Positions 45,827-55,009 of a stretch of 64,000 nt of DNA are shown piece after piece (within the stretch, counting starts at the first letter, position 1; each line of letters opens with the position of its first letter). The notes under the pieces are model-generated. The model saw only the letters and a list, made by a program, of their open reading frames with translations, made no database searches and had not been told where the DNA came from. The stretch comes from Streptomyces sp. NBC_01294. GTDB lineage: Bacteria > Actinomycetota > Actinomycetes > Streptomycetales > Streptomycetaceae. A program made the position numbers and the translations under genes. The DNA lies in contig NZ_CP108423.1 in assembly GCF_035917235.1 (NCBI RefSeq), forward strand, positions 1,364,001-1,428,000. The letters run 5' to 3'.

Positions 45827-46555
45827 ATGAACGACGACGTGCGCAACATCGTGCTCGGGGTGATAGCCACGGCCCTCAGCGGCGGCTTCGGCTGGTTCTC
45901 CCGGACCTACGTCTGGCGGCGCGCGCTCCGCCGCAAGCAGGCGTTCTTCGGGCTGCCGACCGGCTCCGACTGCCTGTTCGTGGTCAACCGGCAGATGGGC
46001 GGCACCGATGCGTCCCTGCACCGCAACGACGCCTTCGCCCTTCTGGAGATCTCCTCCCTGATCAAGGACTGCGGGGCGAACGTCCAGATCGTCACCCACG
46101 ACGCGGCCCGGCAGGGCTTCGGTGAGCGATCCGAGTTCTGCGTCGGCGGGCCGACCTCCAACGTCCGCACGACCGCGCATCTGGCGTCCATGCTGCCGGG
46201 CGTGCAAACCGACATCGGGCTCCCGTCGGGCCATCCGGACCGCGCCGCCATCCGGGTCGGCGGGGAGGCGTACCGCTGGGTGAAGGGCCAGGTCGAGTAC
46301 GTCCTGCTGGCGCGGCTGACGACCGGGCAGGGCTCCCGGCCGGTGTTCCTGCTGTCGGGACAGACGGCCAACAGCAACCAGGCGGCGGCCCGTTACCTGG
46401 CCAGGCACCACGAGGCACTGGCCGGCAAGTACCGCAACGGGTCGTTCTGCATCATGCTGAAGGTGATCAACTCGGATGCCTACGGGCCGGACGTGACCGA
46501 GCTGGTCGCGGACGTCACCGAGGCGGCCCGGACACCCGTAGCGGCAGCCGCGTGA
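45827..46555 (+). CDS. Conserved membrane-anchored protein of unknown function
   Basis: The 242-residue protein has one N-terminal helix (about 8-26, IVLGVIATALSGGFGWF), a basic segment RRALRRKQ and a soluble domain. The phrases FGLPTGSDCLFVVNRQ, HRNDAFALLEIS, ERSEFCVGGPTSNVRTTAHL and YVLLARL recall a Streptomyces-specific family often labelled 'secreted protein'. The alternating strand-helix pattern suggests a Rossmann-like fold. The topology would leave the domain in the cytoplasm if the basic segment stays inside. The last 41 bases overlap the P450 gene tail to tail. Confidence 0.7.
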   Translation: MNDDVRNIVLGVIATALSGGFGWFSRTYVWRRALRRKQAFFGLPTGSDCLFVVNRQMGGTDASLHRNDAFALLEISSLIKDCGANVQIVTHDAARQGFGERSEFCVGGPTSNVRTTAHLASMLPGVQTDIGLPSGHPDRAAIRVGGEAYRWVKGQVEYVLLARLTTGQGSRPVFLLSGQTANSNQAAARYLARHHEALAGKYRNGSFCIMLKVINSDAYGPDVTELVADVTEAARTPVAAAA

Positions 46556-47786
46556 TCCCGTTGATGAAGTTCGACACCAGCCGCCGGGGCGGGCCGGCCG
46601 ATTCGGGTACGGGCATGGTCGCGCACCACTCCTCGTAGAAGGTCCGCAGCTGGAGCCGGGCGAAGTGCGCGCCGAGGCAGACGTGCGGGCCGTCCCCGAA
46701 GGAGACGTGCGGGTTGGGCGTGCGGCCGAGGTCGAGACGGGCGGGGTCGGTGAAGACGCGCTCGTCGTGGTTGGCGGAGGCGTGGAAGACCACCACCTTG
46801 TCCCCGGCCCGGATCGGCTGCCCGGCGAGTTCGGTGTCGACGGCGGCCGTGCGGCGGAAGCTGAGCACCGGCGGGTGGACGCGCAGGAGTTCGTCGACGG
46901 CCCGGTCCACCGGGACCTCCCCTGCGGCGAGTCGGCGGTAGGCGTCCGGGACGAGGGCGAGGGCGAGCAGGCCGCCTGGGGCGGCGCTGCGGACGGTGTC
47001 GTTGCCCGCGACCGTGAGCAGGAAGAAGAACATCTCCAGTTCGGCGTCCGCGAGTCCGGCGTGCGCCAGGGCGGTCATCACGTCGTCGCCCGGGTGCGCC
47101 CGCTTGTGGGCGGCCAGTTCGCGGGCGTACGCGAACATCTCGCCGAGCAGCGCCGGGGAGCGCGGGTTCAGCGGCTTGCCGTCGGGGCCGAGCAGCGGCG
47201 CGGGCGCGTCCTCGGGGTCCTGGTAGCCGATGATCCGTACGGTCCACTCCAGCAGCAGGGCCCGGTCGGCGGCCGGGATGCCCAGCAGGTCCGTGAGGTT
47301 CAGCAGGGCGAACTCGTCGGTGACGGTGCGCACGAGGTCGGCGGCTCCGTCCTCGGCGTTCTTCCGGGCGCCGGCGAGCAGGCCGCGGGCGCGTTCCCGT
47401 ACCCGCCCGGCGAAGGCGTCGACGCGGGCGGGGGTGAAGGCCCGGGCGACGAGCCGGCGCAGCCTGCCGTGGTCCCCGGCGGTCTTCGACGGGTCCTGGT
47501 TGAGCATGGTGCTGCGCAGGAACGGCAGGTCGGCCGGGTCGGGGTCGCGGATCTGGGTGGCGCCGGCCCAGGAGGAGTACGCGCGGTGGTCGCGCAGGAC
47601 CCGGACGACGTCGGCGTGCCGGGTGACGGCCCAGAAGCCGGGGCCGGCGGGCCACCCGGCGATCTCGGGCTCCTCCTGCCAGGCCACCGGATGGTGCGCG
47701 CGCAGCACCCGGTAGCGGGCGTGCGGGATGCCCTCGGCGTAGATCCGGGGGTCGAAGACGTCGGGGACGTCCGCGGCGTGGTCCAT
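46515..47786 (-). CDS. Cytochrome P450
   Basis: The 423-residue P450 has the heme-ligand motif FGDGPHVCLGAHFARLQ near residue 355, ExxR in DELLRVHP near 285, and an I-helix VAGNDTVRS with Asn where many P450s have Gly/Glu. Overall it resembles the CYP124/125/142 group of actinobacterial steroid and lipid hydroxylases, but the substrate cannot be assigned. No ferredoxin gene is adjacent. The start is ATG 47786 with only a weak ribosome binding site. Confidence 0.92.
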   Translation of the reverse strand: MDHAADVPDVFDPRIYAEGIPHARYRVLRAHHPVAWQEEPEIAGWPAGPGFWAVTRHADVVRVLRDHRAYSSWAGATQIRDPDPADLPFLRSTMLNQDPSKTAGDHGRLRRLVARAFTPARVDAFAGRVRERARGLLAGARKNAEDGAADLVRTVTDEFALLNLTDLLGIPAADRALLLEWTVRIIGYQDPEDAPAPLLGPDGKPLNPRSPALLGEMFAYARELAAHKRAHPGDDVMTALAHAGLADAELEMFFFLLTVAGNDTVRSAAPGGLLALALVPDAYRRLAAGEVPVDRAVDELLRVHPPVLSFRRTAAVDTELAGQPIRAGDKVVVFHASANHDERVFTDPARLDLGRTPNPHVSFGDGPHVCLGAHFARLQLRTFYEEWCATMPVPESAGPPRRLVSNFINGITRLPLRVSGPPR

Positions 47787-47904
47787 GGGGCCACCGTGAC
47801 GGGTGGGCGGCCCCGCCCGCAAGGCCGCGGCCGGCCGCGGTCCGGCCGCACGGGTCGGCGCCGCGGGTCGGCGCCGCCGGTCAGCACCGCCGGTCCACCG
47901 CGGG

Positions 47905-48441
47905 TCAGCGCCCTGTGTCGCACTCTGCGGAGGGAAGAGTGGTGTCGGTGCCCTGGAGGGTGACCGGGCTGAAGGTGTTCGGCAGGGCGGAGGCACCGAC
48001 GGTGCACACCAGTTGGTCGCGGCCCAGATCCGACAGGCTGCCCACGGCGAACGGCACCCGGACCGTCAGCCCCTCGTCCGTCGAGTTCTGGCTCACCGCC
48101 ACCGCCTCCGCCTGCGCGTCGGACAGCCGGGGCAGCGCTGTGGTCAACCCCGCCGCGTCCGCCGGACCGGTGGGGCCGTTCAGCAGCAGCCGCAGGAGCG
48201 GGACGGGCGCGAGGGTGTACTCGGCGCTGATCGCGAACGGGACCGGGACGAGCCGGTCTCCCTCCCTCGAGACGAAGTAGAGGATGGCGGCGGTCTTGCT
48301 GCCGGGGACCTTGACGGTGGCGGCGTGGCCACTGTCGACCACCCCGCTGCGCTTGATCCCGCATCCGGTGAGCAGCAGGGCGCAGGCCGCCAGCGCCGCC
48401 GTAACCGCCGTGGCCCGGGACCTCGTCCTCCGCGCTGTCAT
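47905..48441 (-). CDS. GerMN-like lipoprotein of a two-component operon
   Basis: The 178-residue lipoprotein has lipobox LLTGC at about 22-26 and a GerMN-like domain (about 50-150, ILYFVSREGDRLVPVPF, LLRLLLNGPT, LTVRVPF). The gene overlaps the sensor kinase gene by ATGA, so it belongs to that system. It may modulate the sensor at the cell surface, as lipoproteins do in comparable afsQ, cseABC and mtrAB-lpqB operons. Confidence 0.85.
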   Translation of the reverse strand: MTARRTRSRATAVTAALAACALLLTGCGIKRSGVVDSGHAATVKVPGSKTAAILYFVSREGDRLVPVPFAISAEYTLAPVPLLRLLLNGPTGPADAAGLTTALPRLSDAQAEAVAVSQNSTDEGLTVRVPFAVGSLSDLGRDQLVCTVGASALPNTFSPVTLQGTDTTLPSAECDTGR

Positions 48442-49883
48442 ACGCGGGCCTCCAGCGGCATGTCGAGGGTGAAGAGGGCTCCCCCGGCCGGCCCGTTGCC
48501 CGCCTGGAGGGTGCCGCCGTGCAGGCGGACGTTCTCCAGGGTGATGGCGAGTCCGAGGCCACTGCCGGCGGAGCGGGTCCGGGCCGCGTCGGCCTTGAAG
48601 AAGCGGTCGAAGATGTGCGGCAGCACCTCGGGGGCGATGCCGGGCCCGCTGTCGGCGACGTGGATCAGCAGGCGCTCGCCGTCCTCGCCCGGTGCCGTCC
48701 GCACGGTGACGTGGACGGGGGCGCCGCCGTGCCGCAGGGCGTTGCCGACGAGGTTGGCGAGGACCACGTCGAAGCGGCGCGGGTCGAGTCGGGCGCGTAC
48801 CCGGTCCGGCAGCTCGGTGACGACGCGGTGGTCGTTCCAGTGGCGTCGTTCGAGGGTCTTGCGCACGGCTTCGGCGATGTCCACGTCGTCGAGGTTGAGC
48901 TCGGCGGCCCGGGCGTCGAACCGGGAGATCTCCATCAGGTCCTCGACGAGGACGGCGAGCTTGCCGGTCTCGGCGCTGACCAGGCGCAGGGCCTTGGCGG
49001 TGTCGGCGTCGAGGTGCGCGGCGTCCTCGTCGAGGACCTCGGTCACGGCGAGCATCCCGGCGAGGGGGGTGCGCAGTTCGTGGGAGACGTCGGAGGCGAA
49101 GCGGCGGGCGCGGGTCTCCGCGTCCTGCAGTTCGCGCACGGACTGCTCCAGGGCGCGTGCGGTCTCGTTGAAGGTGCGGGCGAGTCCGGCGAGTTCGTCG
49201 GCGCCCCGGACCTCGATGCGGGTGTCGAGGCGGCCGCGGCCCAGCCGCTGGGCGGCGCGGCGCATGTCGCGGACCGGCCGCAGCACGCTGCGGGCGGCCA
49301 GCAGCGCGGGGACGATGGCGATGGCGAGCCCCGGGACGGCGCCCTGCTGGGCGGCCTCGACCATGGCCTCGACGGTCTGCTTCTCGGTGGAGAGCGGGAC
49401 GCTGGCGTAGAAGACGACCCCGGTGGGTTCGCTGGAGCCCTTGTGCTCGAAGAGGGCGGGGACGCCGATCGTGAGCCACGGGTTGCCGCGCTGGTCCTCG
49501 ACGCGCTGGAAGGCGGCGTACTGGTTGTGGCGGACCTTTTCGCGCAGGCTGTCGGTGATCACGCTGGAGACGGGCGTGTCGGGGTTGGTGGAGACGCGCA
49601 CTCCGCCGTACTCGCCGAAGATGATCCACGGATGGGGCTTGCCGCGCTTGCCGAGCTCGATGACGACGCGCTGGAGCTCCTGCTGGGCCAGCGGAAGGCG
49701 CAGTTCCTGCTGTTCGATCTGTTCCCGCAGGCTGTTGACCGCGGTGTCCTGGGTCTGCTTGAGGATGGCGTTGCGCGCCTGCTGGTAGGTGAGCGCGGCA
49801 GTGGTCCCCGCGCTGATCGCCGCGACCAGCAGGAAGGCCGCGATCAGCCGGGTGCGCAGCCCCAGCGGTGCTATGCGTCGCAC
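48438..49883 (-). CDS. Sensor histidine kinase
   Basis: The 481-residue kinase has two membrane helices (about 13-35 and 180-200) around an extracytoplasmic sensor of about 145 residues. It continues with a HAMP domain, a HisKA domain with phospho-acceptor SDVSHELRTPLAG near 270, and a HATPase domain with NLVGNALRHG, DSGPGIAPE and GSGLGLAI. The start is GTG 49883, six bases after the response regulator stop. The signal is probably envelope-related given the lipoprotein and cell-wall neighbours. Confidence 0.93.
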   Translation of the reverse strand: MRRIAPLGLRTRLIAAFLLVAAISAGTTAALTYQQARNAILKQTQDTAVNSLREQIEQQELRLPLAQQELQRVVIELGKRGKPHPWIIFGEYGGVRVSTNPDTPVSSVITDSLREKVRHNQYAAFQRVEDQRGNPWLTIGVPALFEHKGSSEPTGVVFYASVPLSTEKQTVEAMVEAAQQGAVPGLAIAIVPALLAARSVLRPVRDMRRAAQRLGRGRLDTRIEVRGADELAGLARTFNETARALEQSVRELQDAETRARRFASDVSHELRTPLAGMLAVTEVLDEDAAHLDADTAKALRLVSAETGKLAVLVEDLMEISRFDARAAELNLDDVDIAEAVRKTLERRHWNDHRVVTELPDRVRARLDPRRFDVVLANLVGNALRHGGAPVHVTVRTAPGEDGERLLIHVADSGPGIAPEVLPHIFDRFFKADAARTRSAGSGLGLAITLENVRLHGGTLQAGNGPAGGALFTLDMPLEARV

Positions 49884-49889
49884 CGCGGC

Positions 49890-50573
49890 CTACAGGGGGC
49901 CGAAGCGGTAGCCGAAGCCGCGCACGGTCTGTATGTAGCGGGGGCTGCCGGCGGGGTCCTCGATCTTGTGCCGCAGGCGCCGGACGCAGGCGTCCACGAG
50001 GCGGGCGTCGGCGTGGTAGCTGTGGTCCCAGACGTACTCGAGGAGCTGCTGGCGGGAGAAGACCTGCTCGGGCGAGGCCGACAGGTGCAGCAGGAGCTTC
50101 AGTTCGCTGGGGGCGAGGGCCACGCGCCCGCCGTTCTTGGCGACGGTGAGCCCGCTGCGGTCGATGGTCAGTTCCGCGTGGACCTCGACGTCGGGGCGGA
50201 CGCCCACCGGGTCGATGAGCCGGCGCAGTACGGCCTTGATGCGGGCCTCTATCACCTCGGTGCGGGCGGGTTTGACGATGTAGTCGTCGGCGCCGGCCTC
50301 CAGGCCGATGACGATGTCGAAGTCGTCGCCGCGCGCGGTCAGCATGATGATCGGCACCTCGCTGGTCTGGCGGATGCGGTGGCAGACCTGCACGCCGTTG
50401 ATCCCCGGCAGCATCAGGTCGAGCAGGACGAGTTCGGGCCGGAAGGTGCCCATCAGGGCGAGGCCTTCCTCGCCGGTCTCGGCGGAGCTCACCTCGTGGC
50501 CGCGGCGGCGCAGGCCGAGGCCCACCCCCTCCCGGACGGACGGGTCGTCCTCGATCAGCAGTACGCGTGGCAT
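49890..50573 (-). CDS. OmpR-family response regulator (AfsQ1/CseB-like)
   Basis: The 227-residue regulator has a receiver domain (EDD near residue 9, phospho-Asp in LLDLMLPG at about 53, Lys in YIVKP at about 103). It also has a winged-helix output domain (about 130-225, ELKLLLHLSASPEQVFSRQQ, RLVDACVRRLRHKIED, GFGYRFG). The sequence and the order regulator-kinase-lipoprotein resemble the afsQ1-afsQ2-afsQ3 operon, without a sigQ-like gene beside it, so orthology is not claimed. Confidence 0.93.
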   Translation of the reverse strand: MPRVLLIEDDPSVREGVGLGLRRRGHEVSSAETGEEGLALMGTFRPELVLLDLMLPGINGVQVCHRIRQTSEVPIIMLTARGDDFDIVIGLEAGADDYIVKPARTEVIEARIKAVLRRLIDPVGVRPDVEVHAELTIDRSGLTVAKNGGRVALAPSELKLLLHLSASPEQVFSRQQLLEYVWDHSYHADARLVDACVRRLRHKIEDPAGSPRYIQTVRGFGYRFGPL

Positions 50574-50613
50574 CCGGTCAGTATCCCAGGGTGTTCCATG
50601 GCTCCTCCTCCCG

Positions 50614-52299
50614 CTACCGGCGGATCTTGCGCCGCAGGGAGGCGAGCAGGTCGGTTATCTCCGTCAGGCGCAGCGGCCCGGCGAGGAGGACGACGACGAG
50701 GGCCAGTGCCGCGGTTCCCGCCGCGACGGCGGCGAAGTCGCCGAAGCGTTCGGCGGCGCGTGCGGCCGCGTACCCGGCGGCACCCGCGGGTGCGCAGGCC
50801 ACCAGCAGCCGCAGGTGGGTCCGTACGGCGGTCGTGCGCCGTGCGGTACGGGTTCCCGTGCGCGGGCCGAGCCGGCGGGCGAGGGTGTACGCGGTCACGG
50901 CGGCGCCCGCGAGGAAGGCGACGGAGGATGCAGCGGCCATGCCGGTGACCGCCCAGCGCGGGGTCAGCAGGAAGTAGGCGGCGGCCGACAGCCCGGCGTT
51001 CAGTGCGGCGATGACCAGGTTCAGGAAGAAGGGGGTGCGGGTGTCGGAGAGGGCGTAGAAGCCGCGCGAGAGCACGTACTGCGCGGAGTAGGCGATCAGG
51101 CCGGGGGCGAAGGCGATGAGCATGCCCGCCATGACCTCGATGTCGGCGGCGCCGGTGCGGCCGTACTCGAAGACGCTGCCCATCACCCAGGGGGCGAGCG
51201 CGGCGAAGAGCGCGGCGGCGGGGACGACGAGGGCGGCGCTGGAGCGCAGTGCGTAGGAGATGTCCCCGCGCAGGGTGGCGAGTTCGCCGTCGGAGGCGGC
51301 CGCGCTCATCCGGGGCATCAGGGCGGTCACGAGGGAGACGGTGATGATGCCCTGCGGGACGATCCACAGCTGGTAGGCGTTGCTGTAGGCGGTGTAGCCG
51401 GCGCCGCCGGCGAGTCCGGCCTCGACGGCGTGCTGTCCGGTGGTGGTGGAGAGCCGGGTGACGACCCAGTAACCGATCTGGTTGGTGAGGACGAGCATGA
51501 CCAGCCAGCCCGCGTTGCGCAGCGGACGGCCGAGGCCGCTTCCGCGCCAGTCGAAGCGGGGGCGCCAGCGGAAGCGGGCGGCGCGCAGCGAGGGGACCAG
51601 GGCGAGGGCCTGGACGACGATGCCGGCGGTGGTGCCGAGGCCGAGCAGCCGGGTCTCGTCGGCGCTGAGGCCGCCGGTCGCGTCGTGCGAGACGTAGAGG
51701 AACAGCCCGAAGACGGCGATGATCACGACGTTGTTGAGGACCGGGGTCCACATCATCGCGCCGAACCGGCCGCGGGCGTTGAGCACCTGGCCGAGCAGGG
51801 TGAACAGCCCGTAGAAGAGGATCTGCGGCAGGCAGTACCGGGCCAGGGCCACGGTGGTGCTCTCCTGGGCCCCGCTGTAGTCGGTGTACACCGAGATGAT
51901 CAGCGGGGCGGCGAGGACGGCGACGGCGGTGAGCGTCACGAGCGCCGCGGTGCAGGCGGTGAGCAGCCGGTCGGTGTAGGCGGAGCCGCCGTCCGCGTGT
52001 TCCTTGGCGGCCCGGACCAGCTCGGGGACGAACACGCCGTTGAGCGCGCCGCCGATGAGCAGCATGTAGATGATGTTCGGGACCGTGTTGGCGACGGCGT
52101 AGCCGTCACCGAGCAGTCCGGTGCCCAGCGCCGCGACGACGACGGCGGAGCGGATGAAGCCGGTGGCACGGGAGACGATGGAACCGGCCGCCATGAGCGC
52201 GCCGCTGCGCAGCACCGAGGTCTTTCCCGGTGACGCGCCGGCGGCGTCCGGGGCATCCGGGCCGGCCGCGGCGTCCGTTCTGGTGTCGGTGGCCGTCAC
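50614..52299 (-). CDS. MurJ-like lipid II flippase (MviN family)
   Basis: The 561-residue MOP-superfamily membrane protein has about 14 helices. The family segments SIVSRATGFIRSAVVV, VPNIIYMLLIGGALNGVFVP and SRGFYALSDTRTPF match MurJ/MviN proteins that flip lipid-linked peptidoglycan precursors. The start is GTG 52299, overlapping the FemX-type stop as GTGA. The essential mviN of Streptomyces lies near the origin in another context, so this may be a second copy. Pairing with a bridge-forming enzyme supports a cell-wall role. Confidence 0.88.
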   Translation of the reverse strand: MTATDTRTDAAAGPDAPDAAGASPGKTSVLRSGALMAAGSIVSRATGFIRSAVVVAALGTGLLGDGYAVANTVPNIIYMLLIGGALNGVFVPELVRAAKEHADGGSAYTDRLLTACTAALVTLTAVAVLAAPLIISVYTDYSGAQESTTVALARYCLPQILFYGLFTLLGQVLNARGRFGAMMWTPVLNNVVIIAVFGLFLYVSHDATGGLSADETRLLGLGTTAGIVVQALALVPSLRAARFRWRPRFDWRGSGLGRPLRNAGWLVMLVLTNQIGYWVVTRLSTTTGQHAVEAGLAGGAGYTAYSNAYQLWIVPQGIITVSLVTALMPRMSAAASDGELATLRGDISYALRSSAALVVPAAALFAALAPWVMGSVFEYGRTGAADIEVMAGMLIAFAPGLIAYSAQYVLSRGFYALSDTRTPFFLNLVIAALNAGLSAAAYFLLTPRWAVTGMAAASSVAFLAGAAVTAYTLARRLGPRTGTRTARRTTAVRTHLRLLVACAPAGAAGYAAARAAERFGDFAAVAAGTAALALVVVLLAGPLRLTEITDLLASLRRKIRR

Positions 52300-53459
52300 C
52301 GGCGGGCCAGGTAGGCCTGGAACGCCTTGTAGAGCGCCGTGTTGGCGACTCCGTCCATCGGTATCTCCCACTCTCCGAGCGTCTCGACGACCTGTCCGCC
52401 GGTGCCGAGCTTCCAGCGCAGCAGCCCGAAAGAACGTTCGTCGGGGTCGAGAGTGGAGGGTACCCCCCGCATGTCGTATTCGTCCGCTCCGAGGGCGTGT
52501 GCGTCACACATCATGCGCCACTGCAGGGCGTTGCTCGGCCGCACGTCGCGCCGGTGGTCGGCGGAGGCGCCGGTCTGGTACCAGACCCGGCCGCCGGCGA
52601 CGATCATCGTGTGGGCGGCGAGGATCTCGCCCTGGTGGATGCCGAGGTAGAGCCGCATCCGGCCGGGCTCCTCCTCGTTCAGGACCCGGTACTGCTGCTC
52701 GTAGTACCCGAGGGACCGGCCGAGCCGGAAGCCGTCGCGCTCCTCGGTGATCCGCAGCAGCCGGTAGAACTCGGGCAGGTCGGCGGCGGTGCCGACCACG
52801 GTCTCCACCCCGGCCTTGTCGGCCTTGCGCACGTTGCGCCGCCACTCCTGGTTGAGGCCGGCCCACAGGTCGTCGAGGGAGCGGCCGGCCAGCGGTACGC
52901 GGAAGACGTGACGGGGCTGGGCGTCGCCGTCGTCCTCGCCGCCGCACCGCTTCCAGCCGCGGCTGCGCAGCCGGTCGGCGAGGGCGGCGCCCACCGGGTC
53001 GACCTCGGTGGCGAGCACGTCGGATATCTGCCGGCCGGTCCCGGTGGCGGACTTGACGGCGGCCGCGTCCCAGCGGCGGTAGGCGGGGGTGGGGCCGATG
53101 CGGACGGCGAAGGCGCCGGAGGCGCGCAGGTGGCGCATGAGCGGGTTCAGCCAGCGGTCGATGCGCGGGTCGGACCAGTCGGCCACGGGCCCCTCGGGGA
53201 GGTACGCGAAGTATTTGCGGGTCCCGGGGAATTGGCGGTAAAGCACGAGTCCGGCGCCCTCGATCTCCCCGCCCGGGTAGTGCCATCCGACCCTTTCCGA
53301 GCGCCAAAGGTCCTTTACGCAGGCCCAGGACGGTTGCTGGAGAAAACTCGCCTCACGGTGCCGGGAAAGGAATGCCCGGTATTCGGGGACGGTCAGGGTG
53401 CGTACCTGCAGTTCCTGGTCCTGGTCCTGCCGGGCGGGGGTCATGAGCAGTGCACACAT
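52296..53459 (-). CDS. FemABX-family peptidyltransferase
   Basis: The 387-residue protein of the FemA/B/X fold has two GNAT-like halves (FLQQPSWACVKDLWRSERVG near the start, EWRRNVRKADKAGVETVVG and YLGIHQGEILAAHTMIV later). It transfers an amino acid from tRNA to the peptidoglycan stem, as in the Gly bridge of Streptomyces. I chose ATG 53459, because AGGAAGG lies nine bases upstream. It is coupled to murJ through GTGA and divergent from the L,D-transpeptidase gene. Confidence 0.9.
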   Translation of the reverse strand: MCALLMTPARQDQDQELQVRTLTVPEYRAFLSRHREASFLQQPSWACVKDLWRSERVGWHYPGGEIEGAGLVLYRQFPGTRKYFAYLPEGPVADWSDPRIDRWLNPLMRHLRASGAFAVRIGPTPAYRRWDAAAVKSATGTGRQISDVLATEVDPVGAALADRLRSRGWKRCGGEDDGDAQPRHVFRVPLAGRSLDDLWAGLNQEWRRNVRKADKAGVETVVGTAADLPEFYRLLRITEERDGFRLGRSLGYYEQQYRVLNEEEPGRMRLYLGIHQGEILAAHTMIVAGGRVWYQTGASADHRRDVRPSNALQWRMMCDAHALGADEYDMRGVPSTLDPDERSFGLLRWKLGTGGQVVETLGEWEIPMDGVANTALYKAFQAYLARR

Positions 53460-53684
53460 GACTGACGGCCTTCCTGTTCGTCCTGGCGAGTTGCCCACAG
53501 GACTCTCACAGCCGCCCATGACCGAAGTGCGCGGCGTTTGTGACCGGACGATGACCGTTTCGCTGCGGTCCACGTCACAACCGAAAGGACGATCTTTTCA
53601 GCCGATTGTGCAACCTAGAGTCGACCGGGTCGCATCTACAAGTGCGAACGGTCATCACCACACCAATAGCCGAAGGGGCCTTCG

Positions 53685-54878
53685 TTGAGCCGCACACGCC
53701 GCACCGCCATGGCGGGCACCGCACTTCTGGCCGCCGCCCTGACCGCCTGTTCGGGCGGGGGTGACGGCGGCACGGGGAAGACGGGCACGGCCGAGCTCAA
53801 GCCGAAGGCCCCCATGGCGGTCTCGGTGAACCTGACGGGCGATCAGGTCAAGGCGGGCGAGCCCGTCACGGTGACCATCGCCGAGGGCAAGCTGGCGCAG
53901 GTGAAGGTGACCGACGCCAAGGGCGCGGAGCTGCCGGGGAAGATATCCGACGACGGCAGGACCTGGACCTCGGAGCGCAAGGCCGCACCCGGCGCGGAGT
54001 ACAAGGTCGAGGCCCAGAACACCGAGAGCCAGAGCGCGACCGCGCAGTTCAAGACCAGCGCCGCCGACAAGGTGAACAAGGTCTCGATCAACACCCCCAA
54101 GGGCAGCACGGTGGGTGTGGCGATGCCGGTCTCGATCGTCTTCGACAACCCGGTGACCAACAAGGCCGAGGTGGAGAAGCAGCTCAAGGTCACCACCTCG
54201 AACAACACCGAGGGCTCCTGGGGCTGGATCAAGGACTACTCCGGCAATGACCGCGTCGACTGGCGGCCCAAGGAGTACTGGAAGTCCGGCACGGACGTGA
54301 AGGTCGAGATGAACCTGAACGGCGTGGACTCCGGCAAGGGCGGCGGCCTCTTCGCCAAGGACTACAACACCGAGTTCAAGATCGGCAAGGACCGCCGGAT
54401 CGAGGTCAGCCTCGACACCAAGAAGATGTCGGTGACCGAGGACGGCCAGGCGCTCAAGACGATCCCGGTCTCGGCCGGCACTCCCGGCGGCAAGAAGGCC
54501 TCCTGGTCCGGGAAGATGGTGATCATGACGAAGGAGGGCACCATCCGGATGGACTCCCAGACGGTGGGCCTCGACGACGCCTACGACAAGATGGTCGACT
54601 ACTCGATGCGGCTCACCTGGTCCGGCATGTACGCGCACGCCGCACCGTGGAACAGCGGCAACTTCGGGCGCACCAACAGCAGTTCCGGCTGCGTGGGGAT
54701 GAGCGACGCCGACGCCAAGGACTTCTTCGCGCAGTCCCAGATCGGCGACCCCTTCGAGGTGGTCGGTTCCGGCTCCAAGGGCAACGCGGACCTCGGCAAC
54801 GGGTACGGCGAGTGGAACCTGTCCTGGGACCAGTGGAAGGCCAAGAGCGCCCTGTCCGGCACCCCGCAGAACGGCTGA
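53685..54878 (+). CDS. L,D-transpeptidase lipoprotein
   Basis: The 397-residue protein has lipobox LTAC at about 19-22, two Ig-like domains (about 40-130 and 130-250) and a YkuD catalytic domain (about 250-375) with SSSGCVGMS holding the active Cys. It forms 3-3 cross-links in peptidoglycan at the outer face of the membrane, like the LdtMt2 type. The start is TTG 53685 with AAGGGG seven bases upstream. A -10-like TAGAGT near 53623 could serve as promoter. A cell-wall cluster with the divergent FemX-MurJ pair is evident. Confidence 0.93.
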   Translation: MSRTRRTAMAGTALLAAALTACSGGGDGGTGKTGTAELKPKAPMAVSVNLTGDQVKAGEPVTVTIAEGKLAQVKVTDAKGAELPGKISDDGRTWTSERKAAPGAEYKVEAQNTESQSATAQFKTSAADKVNKVSINTPKGSTVGVAMPVSIVFDNPVTNKAEVEKQLKVTTSNNTEGSWGWIKDYSGNDRVDWRPKEYWKSGTDVKVEMNLNGVDSGKGGGLFAKDYNTEFKIGKDRRIEVSLDTKKMSVTEDGQALKTIPVSAGTPGGKKASWSGKMVIMTKEGTIRMDSQTVGLDDAYDKMVDYSMRLTWSGMYAHAAPWNSGNFGRTNSSSGCVGMSDADAKDFFAQSQIGDPFEVVGSGSKGNADLGNGYGEWNLSWDQWKAKSALSGTPQNG

Positions 54879-54910
54879 CCGGGACGTTTCACGACTGACT
54901 CTCATTCAAT

Positions 54911-54986
54911 TGTTACCACCACGTAACTTACTCATGGGTTACCTCCAGTAATCCCCTCCCGTTACCGTCGGGTCACTTTGGTTACC
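54911..54986. promoter_or_regulatory. Cluster of GTTAC half-sites upstream of the secreted hydrolase gene
   Basis: GTTAC or its complement GTAAC occurs at least five times in 76 bases (for example GTTACC at 54912, GTAAC at 54923, GTTACC at 54938, GTTACC at 54961 and GTTACC at 54981). It is the local AT-rich spot before the start at 55010 and looks like an operator array. Confidence 0.5.
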
Positions 54987-55009
54987 CCGGCGTACGCGAG
55001 GAGCGATTG

